Source of the DNA: Coffea arabica
Lineage: Eukaryota; Streptophyta; Magnoliopsida; Gentianales; Rubiaceae
Assembly: GCF_036785885.1 (NCBI RefSeq)
Contig: NC_092317.1
Location: 4,714,501 to 4,778,500 of the forward strand
Direction of reading: 5' to 3'
Length of the DNA stretch: 64,000 nucleotides
Made by a program: the position numbers and the translations under genes. Position 1 is the stretch's first letter. Each line of letters begins with the position of its first letter. The notes under the pieces are model-generated. The model did not search any database, was not told the origin of the DNA, and worked only from the letters and a program-made list of their open reading frames with translations. Shown here in pieces: positions 1-11,800 of this stretch.

Positions 1-1348
1 ACTACTGCTATTTTTGAGTTGTTTCCTTTTTTTAGTGAGACTGGAGCTGCATTCCTCGAGCAACTCAGCTTTACATCGATTCTTCTTTCCTTTCATTTGA
101 TTAAAATATTTGAAGAACTTCCAACAATGGGTTTAAGGCGACAATGCTGGATGTTTGTTTCCTTTCTTGTTCCATTAAAGCAATCACTTAGTTTAATTAG
201 CATAATGGAATTGCATTCTGGTTTCCTTGTCTCAGTTAGACCGTAGAAAACTTGAAATCATACATCTAATCTACAGATAGATGTTGTTCAAGAGAATCGG
301 ATGAAGAGTGAAGTCTTGTGAAAAGCCTTGTAAGCTGTTTCAGCGACTTCTTTAAATTCTTGTCCTCATGCAGGAGTCATATGCCTCGTTCATATTTGGT
401 TTACCGCGTGATAAGAAGTAGCTCATTGAAAGTGCTAATCTTTGGGACATTCTCACCATTAATGTAAGTCAGTCAGACACTTCAATTATGAAATGCCGCT
501 GTGAGAAAATGGACTTCAGAATTGAGGGAGGATGTCTATGATTGCTCTCAGGAGCAATTATTATGACTGAAACCTCAAAAATTTTCGGTCTAGATTTGAA
601 GAGCATACGAAATAGATGAGTTTAACAGTGTTTTGTTAAATAGAATGTATTAGCTATTCATATATGCAGATGCAGTTCATCACTAGTCCACATACTGCAG
701 ATAGCAATAACGATCAGGTTAGATCATGGTCAAACCAAATCATATCTACACATATTTGTGACTTTTCACTCCATTGATTAAGGAGAAAGACCTCCATTAT
801 GGTTATGGCACTGTACCTCATGCTAATTGCTCTAGCAAGCATCTTTCCTTTCCACTCTGGTTCTGATCCATATATCTACACACCATGTTTACTTGTATTC
901 TTGGTTGTATGCCATGACTACCACTTGGGTAAAGATGAAAAAGTTTCAAAATCCGTACAATTTCGTCAATACTATTTATGCAGTATATGATGCAGTTGAT
1001 GTAGCCATGTGGTTCTTATTGTTAGCAACTCCGTTGTATTCAGTTTCTTTTGCTTCTAGATATGGTTGTTTATAATTCTTATGTAGCTTTATCCTTATGT
1101 TCATGTTCTTCACAAGAAGGAAATGTTTGTTGCACTAACTTTTGTGGACTCAAAATTTTCCTAAAAATATGTATATGCAATCTGCTGTCAGTATCTAAAG
1201 GGCTTTCCTGTATATGAGTGTATTCTTGCCACCATGGTAACATTCTTTTGAAGTTTGCTTTTGCATTTTGCTTCTGTATCTACAGCTTTGATTCAAGTCC
1301 TCGTGCACTTTCACTAATAATTTTTGGTTGCAATCGCTTTGTTGGCAG
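1..1348 (+). other. Presumed first intron of the fusion gene; no coding exon recognised
   Basis: The first exon I can assign starts at 1349, in phase 0, after a TTGGCAG acceptor. Upstream I searched for the expected dinucleotide-binding start of domain 1 (a GFVGLD-like motif) and did not see it. Short open frames here (for example 799-990) have no recognisable motif. This is most simply intron 1 or 5' UTR, with exon 1 before the window. Confidence 0.6.
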
Positions 1349-4300
1349 ACATTCAGTCCTTTGATGGATGAGTTTTCCAAGCTAGGGGGTAAAAGATGTG
1401 GAAACACTACAGAGATGAGCAAAGGTGAAACTCTTTCTTGCTACTTTTTCCTTTGAGTTTATATTGTTCTTAAAGGACTGCCTTGATGCTTTGGCCAGTT
1501 ACAACTTTTAAATTATCCTCTGCAACAGATGGACTAGTTCTGGTCTTTGGTTCTATGGTGGTCAGGGACCTGGAAATTTCACTTGTGTATAGGATGGTAA
1601 AATGTTTGCTATACGAGTTTCTGACCTTTTGGCATACTAATTCAGTGTCTTGGCTTCCACATTCTTCATGTTCTGTAAGAAATAAAGCAAAGATCATAGA
1701 GAAATTCCTGTTTTGGATGTGTTGTTTAACATATGGGACAATAATCTTGAATTTAGTGCGACCAATTACATTGTCTAATCTTCTGGGTGGCACATAAGTT
1801 GGGAAAAAAAAACTTATCGAAACTCCTGGGAAGAACAAGATGGATTGCCCTTTGGCATTACAACTGCTGCATTTGTTGTTGAGGAAGGTAATTGAATCAA
1901 TATATGGAAATAATACGTTGAACATGGTAATGCCACACCAACGAAAGGGGCCTCCTTTAATCACTCACTAACTTAAGAAAATATAGGAGTATGGAATTGT
2001 ACTGGGAGTACCAGAACATGCCATTTCAAGGCAGCCAAACTTCTATTCTGCTGATTGATTCTCTAATATAGCTGAATAGTTTCTATTCATTACTTTGTTG
2101 TTCATGGTTTTTTCACTCTTATATTAATCCATGCAGGTCTATCTGCTCTGGTCATTTTGACATGTCATAGTGACCACATAAGTGAAAAAATTCTAGAGCA
2201 GAAGGGAATTTTAAAAGGTCAGTCTGAAGCTTCTGCGCTTGTATTTGAATTCATAGTTACTTAACTTGATTGAGATTCTTGAATAGTAACTCTTTTTCTA
2301 TTATTTCTGAGACTTGCAGGCTTAGGAAAAGATGCAGTTATTATTGTCAATTCAACTTTACCGGATGTACATATTAACAAGCTGCAGAAGATTCTAAGAG
2401 GCAATCTTAATCAGCTATTGCTAATGTGTTGACACATTCATACTATAGCTAGACACTCCTGTCTCTTTCTATTTCTGTATGTTATGTTAAAAAGGAGCTT
2501 TGCATATTAATGTATAGTGCAGTAGAACCATATCATACTGACTTAACTGCTGACTGCTAAGTAACTTGCCTCGTAAAATTTTAACTTCTTTAGGAAGCTG
2601 TAAGCAATACAGCTAGTTCATAAGCGAATTAGGCCACTGTAACACCTTATCTGCTTTGATACTTTTCCTTTGACATCTTGAAAACATTTCACATTCTCCT
2701 TTAATAATCACTGGGTGCCTTGTTTAGCATTTCCTGAGAAAGGCATCTTATTATTCCTGTGGACGAGTACAACAGGTGGGCCAATATTTCTTTCTGTATC
2801 CTGTTAAAACTTGTAGAACCTATCAGAATATGTTTTCATCTGCACGATCAAAAGCAATGATAGACCATGATTAATACTATTCTATTCCAAGAATGAAAAA
2901 GAAGTCAATCAGAGAATAAGAACAATTCTTCCTAAGGCGCATATGTGTGGTGCATTGTCACTGTTGAGCTTCTGCATGCAGCATTTATGAGAACTATTAT
3001 ACTAATTTTGAAATATTGAACTGTACACTAGTGCAGGTGGTCATCATACTGACTCCATTGTGGACATGTTTGTCTCTAGAGCTGTATCTGATGATCTGAA
3101 TGGAAAAGTGATGGTACAGGACTAGAAACCAAGTTTTCCCTATGAGTTTTCTCCTTTTGTACTATTTTCTTGAGGGACAAATGCTAAATCTTCTTTTCTC
3201 CATGATATTTAGATAATATCCTCTGGAAGCTTGGAAACCACACATAGGGCACAGCCTATCCTCTCTGGTGCTGCAAAGTTTGCCTTCATTTGAAGTAGTT
3301 CTATCAGAAATTTACCTGTTTTTTGGAAGTACATCTGAATTTCTGATCTAAACTTCTCCGTATTCGAACAGCTATGTGCGAAAAACTTTACATATTTGAG
3401 GGAGAGCTGGGAGCTGGAAGGTGTGTTTCTTGTTGATCTCATATCTATTTTACTTTTGTCTAGAATCTTTTGGAATTATTTGCTGTATATTATTATTATA
3501 AGTTCATCAGGTTTTCTGTATATCAGACAAGTTGTCTCCTTGTTGAACTTGTAATGTAGCATTAAAACATCTAGATTGCTCTTTCATGCAGTAAAACAAA
3601 GATGGTGATTGAACTTCTTGAGGGAGTTCATTTTGTTGCTTCCATTGAAGCAATCTCTCTTGGTGCACAAGCTGGGATTCATCCATGGATACTTTATGAT
3701 ATCATATCAAATGCAGCTGGAAATTCATGGTGATGTATTGATGACTAACTATAAACATAGTTTTGTTGCATCCTGTCATTTCATTATGTATGATACTTGA
3801 AGTTGTCTTGACGTTCATATGGCGTTAGGTAATTTGACAATGTGCTTATTGCTTTCTGGTGAACTTTGCAAAGGAAATCTCCATAAAATGGTTCTTGGTT
3901 GTTTAGGACCATTAACTCTTTAGACTATGTTCTGATTGAAATGATTCAAAGCAACATCTAAGCAAGAATGTCAATGTCATTCAGCTATCAGATACACGGG
4001 CTAGCTTTTACAGGTTAAACTTATGAGATTGGGGAAAAAAATTATGGGTGAACTGGTTACAAAAAAATTTGACTGACTGATTACGTACTTCGAGTTGGAA
4101 GGACTAGTCCCTTATTATGTTGGTTGGATTCTAAAGGTGGTTTATGAACCATTTAAGCTACCATGGTTGAAACTTTTCAAGTGCATTTGGAAATAGTCGT
4201 TAATGGTCATTGTGCAAATCTGTTGTTATTAGTGTCTCCAGCTTGTATATGTACATGTTTTACATTCTCATTTGTGAACCTAGACCCGATTCCAGGGAGT

Positions 4301-5860
4301 AACGAGACCCATTTGGCTACTTAGGTTTTACAAATTGGTTTTCATTTGTTTCAAAAGAAAATTCTGAATGCTATGAGAGATCTGATGCCAAAAGCAATTC
4401 TATATCAAAAACCTCAAATATAAGTGCACATTCACAATATTTGAGTTTTTTTTTTTGTAAATGGACTTGCTAAGTTGATCAGCTTTTGGCTGTTTAAATC
4501 ACACTTTTCATGCTAGCTATGTCGTTGACAATTGTTTCTCTTTCTGTTTGTTTACTGCTCATGCTTTCAATCATAAAATTATCAGCTTTCCATATTAAAT
4601 CACAATGTCTCGTTTCTTTTGAGCACCTCTTATTTATAATTTGCCTTATTTATCAGGGTTTTCAAGAACTATCTTCCCCAGTTGTTGAGGGGTAACCAGA
4701 CTAAACATCATTTCCTCAATGCCTTGATTCAAAATGTGGTATATTCCTATCTTTGTGCTTTTTTTCTTTAAATGGGCTTTACCACATGATTTTTCCAACT
4801 CAACATCTCTATTCTGTTTCTGAATTTTGGTGTTGATGTTATAGATGTTGTTCACTGTTTGCTGCAGTAATTAATTTAACCTAGAAGGAACTAACTTGAG
4901 TTTTATTTTGAAGAGGATCAGTGAAAATAGTTTCAGTGGGGCTGTGGAAAATTTCTGGAAGACGTTTATCCCACATAAAATATTGGCCTGCTTTAGTGCC
5001 TGCTACATGGAAGAACAATTTCCATCTGAAGTTTTATATATCTACCAATGTGCTAGCCAATGAGATTCCCTAACATGCTAGGAAATGAACTCATTAAAAA
5101 CTTTTAGGAAAAAAAAAAGGGAAGTTTCTCAGTCATTCCAGCTGGTCTTTCTTATAGCAGTTGAAAGGAGCCGCATAGAAAGGGTCACGAGAGATACCAA
5201 TGATTACATCAGAATATGGGACTCCCTATAGAATCCTACTAAAATGTGAAAAAAGAAATTATTGTCATTGAAAAGTGAGAGTGCATATCTGCCTAGTTTT
5301 ACTGATTGCTTTGTTAAAGTTTAACCATTTCTCTATCAAGTAGTCTTATAGTCTATGTTCAGATATTCTTGATTTAACTTTGTAGGACCTCCCTTCATAG
5401 GACTTGCAATATTCTTCTCTTTAAGCATCAAAAGATGAAATTTATTTTGGAAACTAGGATTCGTCTCTACTAAATTTTCTGACACAAGTGAACTAGAAAT
5501 CTGAAATGTGCTTTTGTAGGGAAATATTCACAGTCATTGTGGTTTTAGATTGATAGAAATAATACAAGATCTCCATGGACCTTTTCAGCAGCAGTTATTA
5601 ATTATTCGTTATGAGTTCTTTTGTCATCCTAGTTACATTTTCTGTTTGTATTCAAGGGAACTGTTTTAGACATGTCAAAATCGCTTGTCTTCCCTCTTCC
5701 CCTGTTGACCGTTGCGTATCAGCAACTCATAGCAGGTATTTACATATCCAATACACAGATTTTATTATGCCCTAGGCACTTGGATGCAACCTGATCCTGT
5801 CTGTGCGTCTCAGGATCTTTGCATGGAAGAAAAGATGATGAAGATGCTATGTTGCTCAAG
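1349..5860 (+). other. Domain 1 of the fusion: degenerate 3-hydroxyisobutyrate-dehydrogenase-like unit
   Basis: Ten exons encode in-view residues 1-255. The family fold is recognisable from VNSTLPD (strand with Ser-Thr), the GELGAGS turn followed by KMV (the family's catalytic lysine), and the helical stretch HPWILYDIISNAAGNSW. Two family motifs are damaged. The substrate loop that reads DAPVSGG in domain 2 reads DMFVSRAV here, and the Asn three residues after the Lys (KMVN in domain 2) is Ile (KMVI). From this I infer that the unit is structural or regulatory, or binds something else. The N-terminal Rossmann glycine motif lies on the missing first exon. The intron at 2401-3036 starts with GC. 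Confidence 0.85.
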
Positions 5861-8800
5861 GTTGTTAACTGATACCATCGGAATAAGTAAGTGCTTATAT
5901 AAAATTTCTGCCTATGGTAATAGTTTTTATTAATTCATAGGTGTGGGAGAATGTACATGGAGTAAATATTACTGATGCTGCTAATTCAAAAAGTTACAAC
6001 CCCGAGGAACTTGCCCATCAAATTTCTGCCAAATCAGAAAATGTGAAGCGGATTGGTTTTATTGGTCTTGGAGCTATGGGGTTTGGCATGGCAACTCACC
6101 TGCTGAAGTCAGATTTCTCTGTTACTGGCTATGATGTAATGTTTTACCTCGACTACTCCTTGGTGTTGGAGTAATATCGTTGCCTTTTAAATGATTCAAT
6201 GAAGAAGGGAAAAGTTCCATAGCAACTTATAACCTTGTCCAGTTTTTATTTGCTGTGTGTGTTATGTGCAGGGATTGAAGTATGAAGAAAGTTAGTGATG
6301 CTAATGTGTTAAGACTAGTTGGAAATAAGATAATGCACGACCATAATTTCATCCTGTTTCAGAAAAGTTAGAACTGGAAACAACATAATAAAAAACTTCA
6401 ATGACTGATACGAGGTTCTCCAGATCACCTAGTTGTAATTGAACAAGAAGAAATGACTGACATTAGTGTAATAGTTAAATTGTCAGCTTTCTCTTGAAAT
6501 GAGAAAATAGTATGGCAAAATCAATCATTTGGTACAAAGATTTGCAAATATTTTCTACAAGACATGCTAAGTTTTGAGCCAAGTTTTGATATGTAAATTA
6601 GATCTCTATTGTTTTATTGGTCTAAGTGAGAAAGGCACATACATATTTGTTCAGATATGGTCCACCTAATGTTCCTAATCAACAATAAACTAGTCCACAA
6701 GATGAAATATATAATCTGGAAAAATTGACTACACCTCATTTTCAGCTTTCCCCTTTCATCCTTCATATGTGTGTAACCATATACAATGATTCTGGATATT
6801 CCTTTTGTCCTTCAAGGGAAATCAAGTTTTGTGCATCATCTGTATACATACATACAAACAAAAATAATGTTCTTATATTGTGTTTATCTGCACTTCTGTT
6901 AAGACATTGTTGTCTTCATCTTGATTTGACAGCTGTTGATAGTGTAAATGATGCTGTTTCCATCTTTTGGTTGTAGGTGTATAAACCAACACTATCTCGG
7001 TTTGCAGATGCAGGTGGCTTGATTGGAAGCTCTCCAGCAGAAGTATCACAAGGTAATTGAAAACCTTTCACATTTCTCCTACATTTATATTTTCCAGCAG
7101 AGGTATCACAAGGTAATTGTTCAATCAGTTAGATAACAGCCACTTTTACGTGACTGTTTTCCTAATGATCCTTGCTGTGGTTCATAAGTGATGCATGCAC
7201 TTCAAGTGCATATAATGGTTACACTTTATTTATAATGGTTACACTTTATAATGCACTTCAATTTCAAGTGCATTTGAAATTTACACTTTATTTCTGTTTT
7301 AAAACATCCTTTAAGGAAGAAGTTTCTGAAATCTATATTCTTGCAGATGTGGATGTACTTGTAATAATGGTTACAAATGAGGCTCAAGCTGAAAGTGTTC
7401 TCTATGGCGACAGTGGAGCTGTGCCAGGTACATCCTTTTGGGTGTCTGAGCTACATTTGATTAAAAAACCAGAATGACATTGTTATATTGTGTTTTTGTA
7501 GCTCTTCCATCTGGTTCCTCTCTTATCCTCATGTCAACCGTTTCTCCTGCATTTGTCAAGCAGCTTGAGCGACGCTTGCAGGGTAGGTTCTTCAATCTTT
7601 GGCACACGTCTCAGAATTATATAAATGTACAAAACTGTACTTTGTTTGCAACTTCCATTCATGGGTGCATTTGATATAGTTATCAATCATACTTGGTCTA
7701 TTTTAATCGCTTTCTAATTCTTCTTGCATGCTGATGGTTGTCCAAAGATTGTTCTTTGATCTTCACAGCCGTGGGAGTTAAAAATCTATGGTCCAAGAAT
7801 CCCTTTAATCTACTAAATGTAATAATACGCATGCACTCACATGTTTCTGTTGGCTTAGTTTTACTCTATTTCAAGCCAATAATGTGATAGCAATTGCCAT
7901 ATATAATGATCTGACTATCGTGCATGGAATTTCTATGAGATTTTTTATTTTGTCTAGCATTGTTAATGTTACTCTAGTAGAATCTTATTTTGTTATTTGT
8001 AGAATTTTGAGTACTTCTATATCTTCATAACCACTTAAAAATTTTTAGATGAAGGTAAGAATTTGAAATTGTTGGATGCTCCTGTCTCTGGTGGGGTAAA
8101 GCGTGCCTCTGAAGGAACACTTACAGTGAGAATATTAAATGTTTACCTTTTGGAATCTCAATTGCAGAAAAATGAGAGTATTTTCCGATTATAGTGGGAA
8201 CCTTTCTGAAAACTGACTTGAAAAATTTTTGCTAGATTATGGCATCAGGAACAGATGAAGCTCTGAAGCATTCGGGTTCAATTCTTTCAGGTAAAAAGGA
8301 CAATATTTTACAGGGTTCAGATAGAGTAACTTGAATTTAAGGTTGCAATGCTTTATGAGAAACAATGCTTGAAGATATTTAATGGATGCTTTAATGAACA
8401 GTTCTCAGTGAGAAGCTCTATATCATTAACGGAGGTTGTGGGTCTGGAAGGTACTTTTTGACAGAGTGCCACTCTTTAATGCATTTCTAGTACTCAGTTA
8501 GAGTATGTTGGTTTTTCATGTTCTCTGAACTTTTATTGTATATCTATATTCAATTGTCAAAGGATGCATTAGTCATTGAGTATAAATTGGCCATTTCATA
8601 TCCTCTAATAACTTACATTCCATATTCCATTGTTTAGTGCTGTAAAGATGGTAAATCAACTACTTGCTGGAGTTCATATTGCGTCAGCAGCTGAAGCAAT
8701 GGCATTTGGTGCTCAGCTGGGTCTTAATACAAGATTGTTGTTTGATGTCATCAGAAATAGCAGGGGGACATCTTGGTAGGTATTACAATCCTGTGATTTA

Positions 8801-11800
8801 ACAGCTATTGTCTTCTCACTCAAAAAAGTTATAACTATGGGTTTGTTTGGATTGAAGGTTGTATGGAAAAAGTTTTTGGTATTATTTGTTGTAGCACTTT
8901 TATAGTTGTATTTGAGATAAAAAGGTGGTCAGGAAATGTGTTTTGTGAATATTAAGAAAAATTTTCCAAAATTATCCTATCCAAATAAACTCATTTTTAT
9001 GGTTTTCTTGATTTTTGATGAATATATTTTTAATCATTGATATCTGTTAAGCATGATGAGTTCACATTTGTGACACTGTAGATGCTCTTTTTCATTGAGT
9101 AACTAGGAAAACTCCACTTAAAATTTGAGTATTCTTGAATTAGCGTTGATTCAGAAATGTAAGCTATTGCCATGGTTGTTGTTGAAATAATGAAATGCTT
9201 ATCATAAGTGGCTCAATTATTTTTGGTTAGTCTAGCTCATGAATACTTCAGAATGAGTCATGGTCAGTTTTAGCCCTGAATTGCTGTCTAGCAGTGAAGA
9301 CAAGTAAATAGCTTTATTTGTGGTAAAAAAATTTCCTATCCTACTTAAGTTTGCTTTGTGTGCCCTTAAATGGTTTGTTGATCACCATTTTCTCATATTT
9401 GTTCAATTCCAAATCAGCTTTTAAAAGACAAATTTCTCTATCCTACGCTAACTATTGAAATCTTCACTCGGCTTTCAGTCACTTAAAAAATTTTCTTTGG
9501 GCACTGTGTTTGCTTCTTGATATTTTCATGATAATGAAAATGGTGGCATCTCCAGTTAAGAGAAATAATCATTCTTGTGTTCTTCCAGTTATTCAGGCTT
9601 GGTGGACTTTCTGACCTGTTAATCTGGTTCATTTTGTTTCAGGATGTTTGAGAATCGTACTCCTCACATGTTGGAAAATGACTATACACCGCTGTCTGCA
9701 CTGAATATCTTTGTGAAGGATCTGGTCAGACTGATTTCCTCTATGACATACAGCTTGTACATTTTTGATATTGGACATAACCATAGAGGCTAACTTTAAG
9801 ATGCTTACAGGGCATTGTTTCTCATGAATGCTCATCCAGGCGGATTCCACTTCATATTGCAAATGTTGCACATCAGTTATTCTTGGCAGGTAGGCTGAGC
9901 GGATGAAGAGATTTTTTATGTCCAATTCTTAATTGTGCAACTCTTCTGTTTGTATAGGTCTTGATTTGATTTTTAAAATGGTAAATGATATTCCACTTTT
10001 AACAGAACCTACTAATTTGTTGTGTGTACACAAGCATAGTTATGTGTGAGACTAGTAGTCTTATCTTTAGAGCAATCTATTGGCCTGCATATCACCAAGC
10101 CTGACACTAAGAGCAGTTTCTGGAGAATCTTTTTTTCATATGTTAGGAAGAAATGAAAAGGTACACAAAGGCAGGAGTTTTACTTTCTTCAGTATTTTTA
10201 GCAGGGAATACGAAAATAGGTACATTAAGATCATCAGAATTAGTTACTTCATTGGCTAGCTGTTTATGATCAGGAATTTTTTGTCACTCTGGTGCATCAG
10301 ATCTGTGAAGTTGGTCATTTTCCTGTAGCCTTAAACTTGAATATCTTTGTGACTGAAACCATGTTGTATCTTGTATTCAAGATTCAAGCAATAAAAGAAG
10401 ATTCAAGTAGTAAAAAAGTTCTTAAGCTCCTGAAATGAAAATAAAAAATCTCTGCTGTGTTGTAAAAGTGATTTCTGTCATGTTAGATGATAAATTTTTG
10501 TTAATAAACTCGAAAAACCTGAACAAAAGGGCTGCACTGATTTTTATTGATTACTTAAATTTGATACAGTGAGGTACTTAAAATATTACTGCTTCTTGTT
10601 ATTGTGAATCTGTGTTTGCTATTTCTCTCTTTTCGTTTGCTTCAAGGTGCAATTTATCAAATTGTGCACCTTGAACTCTTTACTTGAAGCTTCTGCTTAG
10701 GAGTGGCTACTGTTGTGTGATTAGGTTCAGCTGCAGGATGGGGTCGATTGGATGATGCTGCTGTAGTGAAGGTATTAACTTCTTCTGGCTGTTTTTTGGC
10801 TATCTATGGGACAAAACATACAAGTCATTGAATTTAAACAAATATTAAAAAGAGAGTGAAAATCATTGACTTTGCAGATAATTTGCCATAATGGAGATAA
10901 ATAGCCTCCTGAAGACTTTTATTTTGAATATGTTATCAGATATCTTATACAGCCTAATGCTGATTTCTGTCCCATACCGGGCCATTTAGCAAAATATGGT
11001 GCTTTTAATTAAAATTAAAAAGAAACATTCCTTTATTGTTTTCTACAATATGGACATCATTCTCTGTAAAATGACGGCTTATTCCCTTACACCAGACGCC
11101 TCTGTTTGCTTCCAAGTTCTCTCCTCCTCCTCATCGTTGGCCTATCTCGTTACCTCAAGCCTTCCACTGTCTCTTAATATGCTTATCTAAGGACCAGATT
11201 TATTGTAAACAATGATAGATTACTAAAGATTGAACGTATGCTTGCATCACTGGGTGCAGTTTATAGTGTTTATACCAAGCCTATCTTTCTGGCATATGCT
11301 GTAGACAAGCATGGTCATAGAGATTTAAATTGGGTTCAAAAGGCCAGAAAAAAACCTGAAAAATCTGACTATGGAGGTTATGCTAAATCCAGGAACATTA
11401 GGAGAATACTTTGTCATATGAAATTTTGAAGAGTGTTTAAACTGCAGTTAACTATTTACTCAGAATGGATTTATCCTGTGGGACAAGCATATGAACCAAG
11501 CATCACAGAAACTCATCTTGTTTTCAAAGTCGATTTTTCTTTGTTTTCAAGTGAGTGTGTGTTTGATTAGATGTCATTGTCTCCAAAATCAACTGTAAAG
11601 TTGATTTTCATATGCCCACTTCCATCGATATGCAAATAAAAGGAACAATAACACACACACACACATACATATTATGCTGATCTTAAACCACAATATTGTA
11701 GTAAATAACCCGTCAAAACATGCTAGTTAAGTTTTGAAAATAACATTGGTCTTGATGATATAGGTTTATGAGATGCTTACTGGAATTAAGGTTGAGGGGA

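Larger units (their letters stand above)
5941..10771 (+). other. Domain 2 of the fusion: intact-looking 3-hydroxyisobutyrate-dehydrogenase-like unit
   Basis: In-view residues 256-575. The first exon (195 nt) carries a linker and the dinucleotide-binding motif IGFIGLGAMGFGMATHLL. Next come VLVIMVTNEAQAE, ILMSTVSPAFV, the substrate loop DAPVSGGVKRASEGTLT, GGCGSGS, and KMVNQLLAGVHIASAAEAMA with the catalytic lysine. All family signatures are intact, so NAD(P)-dependent oxidation of a hydroxy-acid is likely. The family includes 3-hydroxyisobutyrate, glyoxylate/succinic-semialdehyde and L-threonate/D-erythronate dehydrogenases; sequence alone does not choose among them. Ten of its exons have the same lengths as those of domain 1. 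Confidence 0.92.

Noticed and set aside
799-1075. Two overlapping short open frames in the first intron of the fusion gene
   Set aside because: No motif, and neither resembles the expected nucleotide-binding N-terminus of domain 1. AT-rich chance frames.
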